Shown here: positions 47,299-53,333 of the stretch, one piece after another
Layout: each line of letters opens with the position of its first letter
Numbering within the stretch: position 1 is the stretch's first letter
Assembly (NCBI GenBank): GCA_040902425.1
Contig: JBBDXI010000094.1
Coordinates: 1 to 64,000, forward strand
Source of the DNA: JBBDXI01 sp040902425
GTDB lineage: Bacteria; Planctomycetota; Phycisphaerae; Phycisphaerales; UBA1924
Direction: 5' to 3'
Length of the DNA stretch: 64,000 nucleotides
Program-made: the position numbers and the translations under genes
Notes under the pieces: model-generated
Seen by the model: only the letters and a program-made list of their open reading frames with translations
Told to the model about the DNA's origin: nothing
Databases searched by the model: none

Positions 47299-47815
47299 GA
47301 CTCTGATCGTACAGCGCGAGCGCCCGGGCCATCAGCCCCCTGGCCTCCAGCAGGTGGTCCACCACCTCCCGCACCGCCCCGTGCCCGCCCGGAGCCTTCG
47401 TGACCATCGCCGCGGCCGCCCGAACCGCCGGCAGCGCATCGGCCACCGCGACCGGAAACCCCACCCGGCGCAGCACCGGCAGGTCCGGCCAGTCGTCCCC
47501 GATGTAAGCAACCCGCTCCGGGGCCACCTCCGCCGCGCGGCACAGATCATCCAGCGACGCCGACTTGTCCGCCGTCCCCTGGATCACGTGGGCGATCTTC
47601 AGCTCGCGGGCCCGCGCCTTCACCACCTCCCCTACCCTCCCTGTGATGATCGCGGTCCGGAACCCCATCCGCTGCCAAAGGATGATCCCGAACCCGTCGC
47701 GCGAGTTGAACCGCTTGATCTCCACGCCCTGGTCGTCGAGCATGATCGACCCATCGGTCATCACGCCATCCACGTCAAGGGCGAGCAGTTCGATCTTGGC
47801 GGCGTCGTGGTGCAT
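47270..47815 (-). CDS. kdsC: 3-deoxy-D-manno-octulosonate 8-phosphate phosphatase
   Basis: 181 aa, C0-type HAD phosphatase that removes phosphate from KDO-8-P in LPS core synthesis. Catalytic Asps are in LLALDVDGVMTDG, followed by DGFGIILWQRMGFRTAIITGR, the Lys loop (DKSASLDDL) and VAYIGDDWPDLPVLRRVG-PVAVADA. These match KdsC closely, and the length is normal. It overlaps the LptC-like gene and lies 34 bp after kdsD, with a small palindrome in that gap. Confidence 0.9.
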   Translation of the reverse strand: MHHDAAKIELLALDVDGVMTDGSIMLDDQGVEIKRFNSRDGFGIILWQRMGFRTAIITGRVGEVVKARARELKIAHVIQGTADKSASLDDLCRAAEVAPERVAYIGDDWPDLPVLRRVGFPVAVADALPAVRAAAAMVTKAPGGHGAVREVVDHLLEARGLMARALALYDQSHGPEPTPPT

Positions 47816-47825
47816 GGAGGGTGAG

Positions 47826-47844
47826 CCGGGGCGTCCCGCCCCGG
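47826..47844. repeat. CCGGGGCG-TCC-CGCCCCGG hairpin between kdsD and kdsC
   Basis: Perfect 8-bp stem with a TCC loop. It has the same form as the palindromes inside queG (61810) and nrdJ (42607). Confidence 0.65.
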
Positions 47845-47849
47845 GCCAA

Positions 47850-48935
47850 TCAATCCTTGACCAACTTCATCGCGATCAAATCCTGCACATCCAGCACTCC
47901 GATCGGCCGCCCCTCCGCATCCACCACCGGGATCTCATCCTGCCGCGATTCCCGGATCATCCGCACCGCATCCCGCACCAGCGACGAGTCCGGCATCGTC
48001 CGCGGCCCGCGCGTCATCACCTCTCGGATCGGCCGCTCCAGCTCCCGGGCATCCCGCAGGATCAGCCGCCGCAGGTCCCCATCGGTGAGGATCCCCGCCA
48101 GCCGCCCCGCCCCATCCACCAGCAGGATGGCCCCCGGCCTCCGCCCCACCTCGGCCGCCTTCTCCAGCGCCCCCCGCACCGACATCGACTCCGGGATCAG
48201 CGGGCAGTTCTCTCCCGCCCTGAACCGCAGCACCTCCGTCACCGGCCGCATCAGCCCCCCGAGGGCCCCCCCGGGGTGCCGCTTGCGGAAGTCCTCCCCC
48301 GTGAACTCCCGCCGACGCGCTGTCGCCAGCGCCAGCGCATCCCCCAGCGCCAACATCGCCGCCGTCGAGCACGTCGGCGCTGCGAACTCCGGCCCCCCCG
48401 CCTCCTCGCACAACCCGATCGTCAGCCCCACCGTCGCCAGCCGCTGCAGACTGTTCGGCCCCGCACCCCGTGCCACCGACCGCGGCTCTGAGCGGGCGGT
48501 GCTCTTCGCGCCTTCGGCTGTCGCCGCCCCGCCCCCCGTGATCGCCACAATCGGCAGCCCATCCTGCCGCAGCACCGCCGCCACGTTCACCACCTCATCC
48601 GTCTCCCCCGAGAACGACAGCGCCACCACCGTGTCCGTCCTGCGGAACCGCCCCAGATCCCCGTGCGCGGCCTCCGACGGGTGCACCGCGTGCGACGGGA
48701 TCCCCAGCGACGCCATCGTCGCGCTGATCTTCGCCCCCACCAGCCCCGACTTGCCCAGCCCCGTCACCAGCACCGTCCCCCCCGCGTCCGCGCACGCCAC
48801 CAGCAGAGACACCGCCTCGTGGAACTCCGCCCCCAGCCCCTCCGCCACCCCAGCCACCGCCCCCGCCTCCGCGCGCAGCACCCCCTGTGCAAACTCGCGC
48901 TCGCCGACGAGGTTCACTCGGGGTGTCGCACCCAT
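47850..48935 (-). CDS. kdsD: D-arabinose 5-phosphate isomerase (KpsF/GutQ family)
   Basis: 361 aa. Isomerises ribulose-5-P to arabinose-5-P, the precursor of KDO. The SIS domain shows VLVTGLGKSGLVGAKISATM, LSFSGETDEVVNVAAVL, and the family motif FRKRHPGGALG at about residue 225. Two CBS domains follow (about 240-361: 'PESMSVRGALEKAAE', 'DGDLRRLILRD', 'MPDSSLVRDAVRMIRES', 'GVLDVQDLIAMKLV'). An insertion of about 25 aa (GAKSTARSEPRSVARGAGPN) in the SIS domain is encoded by a palindromic repeat. The gene leads the KDO operon. The TA module starts 85 bp away on the other strand. Confidence 0.9.
   Translation of the reverse strand: MGATPRVNLVGEREFAQGVLRAEAGAVAGVAEGLGAEFHEAVSLLVACADAGGTVLVTGLGKSGLVGAKISATMASLGIPSHAVHPSEAAHGDLGRFRRTDTVVALSFSGETDEVVNVAAVLRQDGLPIVAITGGGAATAEGAKSTARSEPRSVARGAGPNSLQRLATVGLTIGLCEEAGGPEFAAPTCSTAAMLALGDALALATARRREFTGEDFRKRHPGGALGGLMRPVTEVLRFRAGENCPLIPESMSVRGALEKAAEVGRRPGAILLVDGAGRLAGILTDGDLRRLILRDARELERPIREVMTRGPRTMPDSSLVRDAVRMIRESRQDEIPVVDAEGRPIGVLDVQDLIAMKLVKD
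48470..48504. repeat. GTGCCAC...GTGCTC palindrome inside kdsD
   Basis: GTGCCACCGACCGCGGCTCT followed by GAGCGGGCGGTGCTC on the plus strand. The inner arms (CACCG-CCGC and GCGG-CGGTG) pair with small bulges. The two ends match the element at 49926 in scpA. It is translated in frame on the minus strand. Confidence 0.65.
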
Positions 48936-48989
48936 GGGGGAACAGTACACTCGCGGCCCCTGGCGGGACGAATCCCGCACCTGCACTCC

Positions 48990-49018
48990 TTGACACGCTA
49001 TGACACGAATGTCATAAT
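48990..49018 (+). promoter_or_regulatory. strong promoter of the RelE/XRE module
   Basis: TTGACA (48990-48995), 17-bp spacer, CATAAT (49013-49018): 11 of 12 consensus positions. The -10 box ends only 2 bp before the toxin ATG, so the mRNA would be leaderless or start inside the ORF. Confidence 0.7.
48999..49016. promoter_or_regulatory. operator-like perfect palindrome overlapping the promoter
   Basis: TATGACA-CGAA-TGTCATA: 7-bp arms and 4-bp spacer. It overlaps the spacer and -10 box of the promoter. It is probably the binding site of the HTH antitoxin (autoregulation), which is inference. Confidence 0.65.
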
Positions 49019-49020
49019 CC

Positions 49021-49272
49021 ATGTCTGAAGTCCGCGTTACCGCCGAGGCCGAGGCGCAGCTGTTGGCCCTTCCCTTCGCGATCAGGAGCCGGTGGGCCGG
49101 CATCCTGGCGCGGCTGGAGCGGTGGCCGGACGTCAGCGGGGCCAAGCCGCTTCGGGGCGCGCTCGCGGGACATTTCAGGCTCCGGACCGGCGATTACCGA
49201 ATCCAGTTCCGGGTCGCGGGAGGTCAGGTGATCGTGGAGAAGATCGGCCACCGCGACGGGTTCTACGAGTGA
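49021..49272 (+). CDS. RelE/ParE-superfamily toxin
   Basis: 83 aa: RVTAEAEAQLLALPFAIRSRWAGILARLE, then LRGALAGHFRLRTGDYRIQF and IVEKIGHRDGFY. The L.G...FRLR.GDYRI.F..... signature and the C-terminal H(R) D..Y are typical of type II RelE-like mRNA interferases. It lies 5 bp before an HTH antitoxin gene, in the order toxin-antitoxin. It may cleave mRNA at the ribosome; activity depends on the basic and aromatic residues retained here. Confidence 0.88.
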   Translation: MSEVRVTAEAEAQLLALPFAIRSRWAGILARLERWPDVSGAKPLRGALAGHFRLRTGDYRIQFRVAGGQVIVEKIGHRDGFYE

Positions 49273-49277
49273 GGGAC

Positions 49278-49637
49278 ATGATCCGACCGCAGACGATCGA
49301 GGTTGGCGGCAGCAGGCTGGTGGTGATCACCGAACGGGAGTACGACTCCCTCCGCCGCGCCGCCGGCCGCGCCCGTGAGGACGACCTTCCGCCCCTCCCC
49401 GCGCGCGACAGGGACGGGACCTCGCCGGCGCTCGAGTTCATCCGTGTCTCCATCGCCAGGGACATCATCCGCGAGCGCCGCGCGCTGGGGCTGTCGCAGC
49501 AGGCCCTCGCGAAGCTGGCCGGCGTCCGCCAGGAGACGATCTCCCGCATCGAGAGCGGGAAGCACACGGCCAGCACCGCCACGGCGGACAAGATCGACCG
49601 TGCCCTCAAGCGCGCGGCCCGCCGCGCCGAGCGATAG
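49278..49637 (+). CDS. XRE-family HTH antitoxin
   Basis: 119 aa. The N-terminal half (1-45: RPQTIEVGGSRLVVITEREYDSLRRAAG) is a strand-helix segment likely to bind the toxin. The C-terminal half (about 55-112) is a helix-turn-helix: ARDIIRERRALGLSQQALAKLAGVRQETISRIESG. It follows the toxin by 5 bp with GAGGGAC overlapping the junction as ribosome site. A palindromic operator overlaps the module's promoter. Confidence 0.88.
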   Translation: MIRPQTIEVGGSRLVVITEREYDSLRRAAGRAREDDLPPLPARDRDGTSPALEFIRVSIARDIIRERRALGLSQQALAKLAGVRQETISRIESGKHTASTATADKIDRALKRAARRAER

Positions 49638-49672
49638 CCGTTCGAACCCGACCACGGAAGGAGCCGCGACGC

Positions 49673-50572
49673 GTGACCACCGACTACCGGGTCCAGCTCG
49701 ACGCCTTCGAGGGTCCCCTCGACCTCCTCCTCCACCTCATCCGGAGGGCCGAGGTGGACATCACCGACATCCCGATCGCCACGATCGCCGACCAGTACAT
49801 GGCCCATCTCACCGACGCCGGCGGGATCGCCAGGATCGACATCGACGTCGCCGGCGAGTTCCTCGTTATGGCCGCGACCCTGATGGAGATCAAGAGCCGG
49901 ATGATCCAGCCGGTGCGTCCGGAGGGTGCCACGGGCGACGGCTTTGCGTCGCCCGTGCTCGGGGAGAGCGCGACGGCCCCCGGCGAGGACCCCCGGGCCG
50001 AGCTCGTCCGCCAACTCCTCGCCTACAAGAAGTTCCGCGACGCCTCCCACATCCTCGAAGTCAAGAAAGCAACCTGGGAGCGCCGCTTCCCCTCTGCCCG
50101 CGCCGGCGTCGACAGCGAGTCACTCCAGGGCGCCCTCGCCGCCGCCGCCGAGGATGTCGACCTCGAGGATGTCTCCCTCGTGGACCTCGTCGAGGCCTTC
50201 ACCAGAATCGCCGCGGCCGTCAACTTCGACCGCCTCGGCGAGCACACCATCACCTACGACGACACCCCCATCGAGCTCCACGCCGAGGACATCCTCGACC
50301 GCCTCCGCCGCGAGGCAGACCGTGCCACGGGTTCGCCGCCGTCTTCGGCGGCAACCCGTGCCGAGTTCACGGTACCCCGACTCCCCCTCGCCTCCCTCTT
50401 CTCCGGCCGCACCCGAGCCGAGATGCTCGGCCTCTTCCTCGCCACCCTCGAACTCGTCCGCCGCCGCGCCATCGCCGTCCGCCAGGACACCCCCGGCGGC
50501 GAGATCATGCTTGAGCTTCGGCCGGAGGAGCCCGCCGCCGATCGTGCCCCGGAAACCGAAGCAGCGACGTAA
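49673..50572 (+). CDS. scpA: segregation and condensation protein A
   Basis: 299 aa kleisin that bridges the SMC heads. The N-terminal domain shows VQLDAFEGPLDLLLHLIRRAEVDI and FLVMAATLMEIKSRMI; the C-terminal winged-helix region shows ISFE-type FTRIAAAVNF and RAEMLGLFLATLELVRRRAI. GTG 49673 has GGAAGGAG upstream. The protein is somewhat long because two palindromic repeats are translated in frame: GATGDGFASPVLGE (residues about 85-98) and ATGSPPSSAATRAEF (about 217-232). smc is in the window (29219); scpB is not. Confidence 0.93.
   Translation: MTTDYRVQLDAFEGPLDLLLHLIRRAEVDITDIPIATIADQYMAHLTDAGGIARIDIDVAGEFLVMAATLMEIKSRMIQPVRPEGATGDGFASPVLGESATAPGEDPRAELVRQLLAYKKFRDASHILEVKKATWERRFPSARAGVDSESLQGALAAAAEDVDLEDVSLVDLVEAFTRIAAAVNFDRLGEHTITYDDTPIELHAEDILDRLRREADRATGSPPSSAATRAEFTVPRLPLASLFSGRTRAEMLGLFLATLELVRRRAIAVRQDTPGGEIMLELRPEEPAADRAPETEAAT
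49926..49958. repeat. GTGCCACGGG... palindrome, copy 1 in scpA
   Basis: Perfect 11-bp stem CACGGGCGACG/CGTCGCCCGTG (49930-49940 and 49947-49957) with loop GCTTTG, preceded by GTGC. In frame. Confidence 0.8.
50322..50362. repeat. GTGCCACGGG... palindrome, copy 2 in scpA
   Basis: GTGCCACGGGTTCGCCGCC, loop GTCTTC, GGCGGCAACCCGTGCC. The outer arms CACGGGTT/AACCCGTG and inner GCCGCC/GGCGGC pair with one bulged C. It is nearly identical to the copy at 52576, with the middle arm changed. Confidence 0.8.
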
Positions 50573-50658
50573 GCGCTCATGCGGTCACTGACGCCGCGTG
50601 GCAATCGCTCCGGGTCCGTCGCCATCTCCTCACTTCATCCTGAATGACGGCCGCTCTC

Positions 50659-50760
50659 TCATTCCGCGCGCGATGCTCGGTTTCTTCGCGGGCCGAGCGA
50701 TTCCAGTTCGTGGATCAGTTCTTGAAGCGCCTTTGGCGCCAGCCCTTGCTTGCCGTTCAC
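50659..50760 (-). CDS. possible 33-aa ORF coupled to the DUF3052 gene
   Basis: A GTG at 50760 overlaps the TGA of the upstream gene (GTGA) and encodes VNGKQGLAPKALQELIHELE and a basic end (SLGPRRNRASRAE). The amphipathic helix and the coupling suggest a real short protein; equally it may be an unconserved tail frame. The rest of the 184-bp gap to scpA shows no other feature. Confidence 0.3.
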   Translation of the reverse strand: MNGKQGLAPKALQELIHELESLGPRRNRASRAE

Positions 50761-51185
50761 CTGCTCTGTTTCGGCGCCCGGTCCCTCACCCTCTTCACAA
50801 ACCGCAGCCCCGACCACACCTCGTCGATCGCGCACACCTTGTTGTCCACCAGCCCCGCCGCCAGCCCCAGCTCGCGGATCGTGTCCTCCGTCAAGTCCGT
50901 CGCCACCCCCGACGCCCGCTTCGGCCACGCCACCCACAGCCCGCCCGCCTCCGTCAGCCTCCCCGCGGCCGCGCCGAACCGCGACGCCAGGTCCACCTCG
51001 CGCTTCGTGAACAGCACCACCACGTCAAACGGCCCCCCCGCCCGCGACGTGCAGTACGCCGCCCCCGCGCCCCCCGACTCCTTCAGCACCCCCCGGAACC
51101 CCCGCGGCCCCGACAGCACCGACACGCGCGACCCCTCCTTGATCCCCAGCTTCTTCGCCAGCGGCGTCCCCGAATAGCCAGCCAT
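50757..51185 (-). CDS. DUF3052-like protein
   Basis: 142 aa: MAGYSGTPLAKKLGIKEGS, then VVVLFTKREVDLASRF, GGLWVAWPKRASGV-TDLTEDTIRELGLAAGLVDNKVCAIDEVWSGLRFVKR. The MAGYSGTPL(A/V)KKLGIK start and GLVDNKVCAID(E/D)(T/V)WS end are the hallmark of DUF3052, a conserved but uncharacterised family. It lies between the class I aminotransferase and a possible 33-aa ORF on the same strand. Confidence 0.85.
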   Translation of the reverse strand: MAGYSGTPLAKKLGIKEGSRVSVLSGPRGFRGVLKESGGAGAAYCTSRAGGPFDVVVLFTKREVDLASRFGAAAGRLTEAGGLWVAWPKRASGVATDLTEDTIRELGLAAGLVDNKVCAIDEVWSGLRFVKRVRDRAPKQSR

Positions 51186-51207
51186 CGAGCCCCCGTCTCT
51201 CCGCCGC

Positions 51208-51243
51208 TGCGTCTCTGCGTCACTCCGTCACTGCGTCACTACT
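51208..51243. repeat. GCGTCACT tandem repeat
   Basis: Array of CTGCGTCTCTGCGTCACT / CCGTCACTGCGTCACT units downstream of the aminotransferase stop. Non-coding. Confidence 0.6.
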
Positions 51244-52552
51244 ACCGCAGCCCCGCCACAAAGTGCGCCACCCGCGTCATCCCCTGCTCGATCTCCTCCT
51301 CCGCGCAAGCGAAGCTCAGCCGCACGTGGTTCTTCCCCACGCCCCCGAACTCCTCCCCCGGCACCACCGCCACGTGGTGCTCGCTCAGCAGCGCCTCGGC
51401 GAAGTCCATCCCCGTCCTGATCTCCTTCCCACCGTGCGACCGCTTCCCGTAGTGCGCTGACACATCCGGGAACACGTAGAACGCCCCCGTCGGCCGCGGC
51501 GCCGGAAGTCCCGGGATCGCCGCCAGACGCCCACAGACCAATTCCGCCCGCTGCGCGAACCGCTGCCGGAACCGCTCCGTGTCCTCCGCGCACTCCCGAA
51601 GCGCGACGCGGATCGCCGGGTACAGGAAGCTCGTGATGCAACTGGTCATCTGTCCCTGCAGCGCCTCGAACGCCTTCATCAGCCGCGCCCCGAACTCCCC
51701 CGGCGCGGCCGCGTACCCGATCCGCCACCCCGTCATCGCGAATGCCTTCGACAGCCCGTTGATCGTCACCGTCCGCTCCGCGACCTCCGGCACCGACCCG
51801 ATCGAGAAGTGGGGGATGCCCCCGTAGATGATCTTCTCGTAGATCTCATCCGTCACGATCACCAGGTTCGGCGCGACCGTCGCCGCGGCCTCGGCCACCA
51901 CCGCCGCGATCTCCCGCAGCTCCCCCGGCGTGTACATCGTCCCGCACGGGTTGCTCGGCGAGTTCAGGAACAGCACCCGCGAGCGGGGCGTGATCGCCGC
52001 CTTCAGCTGGGCCGCCGAGATCTTGAACCCCGATTTCGCCTCGGTCGGCAGTTCCCTGACCCGTCCCCCCGCCAACTGCACCATCGGCGCATAGCTCACC
52101 CACGCCGGCACCGGCAGCAGTGCCTCATCGCTCGCCCCTTCCCCCTTCGTCCCTCCGTCCCTCCGTCCCTCCGTCCCTCCCCCAAGCAGGCACTGACACA
52201 CCAGGTACAGCGACTGCTTCGCCCCCGTCGAGATCGCGACATGGGCCTCGGTCACCCCCTCCAGCCCGTTCTCCCGTACCAGTTTTTCGGCGATCACCCG
52301 GCGCGTCTCCGGGTCACCCAGCGTCGGCATGTAGTGCGTCTGCCCGGCCACCAGCGCATCGGCCGCGGCCCGCTTGATCCGCTCCGGCGTGTCGAAATCC
52401 GGCTCCCCCAGCCCGAAACTGATGACCGGGGCCCCCTCCCTCTGGAGGGCCTTGGCCTTCGCCATGATCGCCAGCGTCGCCGGCGGGCGCAGCATCGTCG
52501 CCCGCTGAGAAAGCGGGATCACGCCGCCCACCGCCGTTCCGCTCGCCGCCAT
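51242..52552 (-). CDS. class I/II pyridoxal-phosphate aminotransferase (aspartate-type)
   Basis: 436 aa. It transfers amino groups using PLP, probably with aspartate or an aromatic amino acid. Motifs: GAPVISFGLGEPDFDTP at the N-terminus, NSPSNPCGTMYT, VTDEIYEKIIYGG, and the PLP Lys in INGLSKAFAMTGWRIGY, with the phosphate Arg in VGKNHVRLSFACAEEE. Length is about 35 aa above the family norm. Part is an N-terminal tail; part is an insertion (GGGTEGRRDGGTKGEGASDE) at about residues 122-141 encoded by a GGGACGGA tandem array. The start is ATG 52552. Confidence 0.9.
   Translation of the reverse strand: MAASGTAVGGVIPLSQRATMLRPPATLAIMAKAKALQREGAPVISFGLGEPDFDTPERIKRAAADALVAGQTHYMPTLGDPETRRVIAEKLVRENGLEGVTEAHVAISTGAKQSLYLVCQCLLGGGTEGRRDGGTKGEGASDEALLPVPAWVSYAPMVQLAGGRVRELPTEAKSGFKISAAQLKAAITPRSRVLFLNSPSNPCGTMYTPGELREIAAVVAEAAATVAPNLVIVTDEIYEKIIYGGIPHFSIGSVPEVAERTVTINGLSKAFAMTGWRIGYAAAPGEFGARLMKAFEALQGQMTSCITSFLYPAIRVALRECAEDTERFRQRFAQRAELVCGRLAAIPGLPAPRPTGAFYVFPDVSAHYGKRSHGGKEIRTGMDFAEALLSEHHVAVVPGEEFGGVGKNHVRLSFACAEEEIEQGMTRVAHFVAGLR
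52147..52180. repeat. 8-bp CCGTCCCT array inside the aminotransferase gene
   Basis: About four copies of CCGTCCCT (plus strand). On the minus strand they read GGGACGGA and are translated as TEGRRDGGT. The unit is not a multiple of 3, yet the total insert keeps the frame. Confidence 0.8.
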
Positions 52553-52575
52553 TGGGCACAGGATAGTGGACCCCC

Positions 52576-52614
52576 GTGCCACGGGTTCGCCCAGTCTTCT
52601 GGGCAACCTGTGCC
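52576..52614. repeat. GTGCCACGGGTTCGCC palindrome before rpsO
   Basis: GTGCCACGGGTTCGCCCAG, loop TCTT, CTGGGCAACCTGTGCC. It is intergenic, between the aminotransferase and rpsO. It is the non-coding counterpart of the copy in scpA at 50322. Confidence 0.8.
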
Positions 52615-52756
52615 GCCCCTGCCCCAAGCCCCCAACCCCCCGATTGAATCACCCCCCCTCCACCCCTACTATCCGCGTCCCCCGGGGTCCGGCCCCAGGG
52701 CCGGCCGCACGGGCGCTTCCCGTGCCTCCCCCGAACCCGACAGGATCGCTCCGAGC

Positions 52757-53026
52757 ATGGCTATCTCCGCAGAGACCCGGCAGAAAACCGTTTCGAGCTA
52801 CCGCCGCCACGACAAGGACTCCGGCTCCCCGGAAGTCCAGATCGCCCTGCTCACCGAGAAGATCACCGCGCTCTCCGACCACCTGAAAGAGCACGCCAAG
52901 GACCACCACTCCCGGCGCGGCCTCGTCCTGATGGTCGGCAAGCGCAACCGCCTCCTCCGATACCTGGCCGACACGGACCGCCAGTCCTACCAGGCCGTGA
53001 TCGGCCGCCTCGGCCTCCGAAAGTAA
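52757..53026 (+). CDS. rpsO: 30S ribosomal protein S15
   Basis: 89 aa. It shows YRRHDKDSGSPEVQIALLTEKI, HAKDHHSRRGLVLMVGKR and the end RLLRYLADTDRQSYQAVIGRLGLRK, all canonical for S15. Binds 16S rRNA in the central domain. pnp lies downstream, the conserved rpsO-pnp order, but an intrinsic terminator separates them. The ATG at 52757 has a poor ribosome site (CCGAGC). Confidence 0.98.
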   Translation: MAISAETRQKTVSSYRRHDKDSGSPEVQIALLTEKITALSDHLKEHAKDHHSRRGLVLMVGKRNRLLRYLADTDRQSYQAVIGRLGLRK

Positions 53027-53034
53027 CCACGCCA

Positions 53035-53064
53035 CCCGCGCCGAAAGGCGCGGGCTCGGTTTTT
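53035..53064 (+). terminator. intrinsic terminator after rpsO
   Basis: CCCGCGCC-GAAA-GGCGCGGG stem with a GNRA tetraloop, then CTCGG and five T (53060-53064). Confidence 0.88.
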
Positions 53065-53107
53065 GCGGCCGCCCTCCCTGGCGGCAGTGGACAGCGGACA
53101 GTTCCCA

Positions 53108-53127
53108 CCTCTCCCTTGCGGGAGAGG
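53108..53127. repeat. CCTCTCCC-TTGC-GGGAGAGG palindrome beside a scaffold gap
   Basis: Perfect 8-bp stem in the 307-bp rpsO-pnp spacer. A second partial copy (CCTCTCCCCATGCGGG) runs into the N-run at 53159, so the gap lies within a repeat. Nothing else is seen in the spacer. Confidence 0.7.
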
Positions 53128-53158
53128 TCGCCACGGTTACTACCTCTCCCCATGCGGG

Positions 53159-53168
53159 NNNNNNNNNN
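53159..53168. other. assembly gap (10 N)
   Basis: Ten undetermined bases between rpsO and pnp; true length unknown. Confidence 0.95.
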
Positions 53169-53333
53169 GGGTGAGGGGTCGACAACCCCACGCTCATCGA
53201 AGTGGACCTGCCCCCTGTCTTCTGCCTCTGGGATGCCCATAGGGGGCACGGGACGGCCGCTGCAAATGGCACGGCGGCCAGCGCGCGGCTCTCAAGCGCC
53301 CGCGCTAAGCCCCCAGACAGAAGGACCAACAAC

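Noticed and set aside
49637..49660. tRNA T-arm-like GTTCGAACCC
   Set aside because: No matching acceptor or anticodon stems around it; no tRNA or rRNA gene was recognised anywhere in the window.
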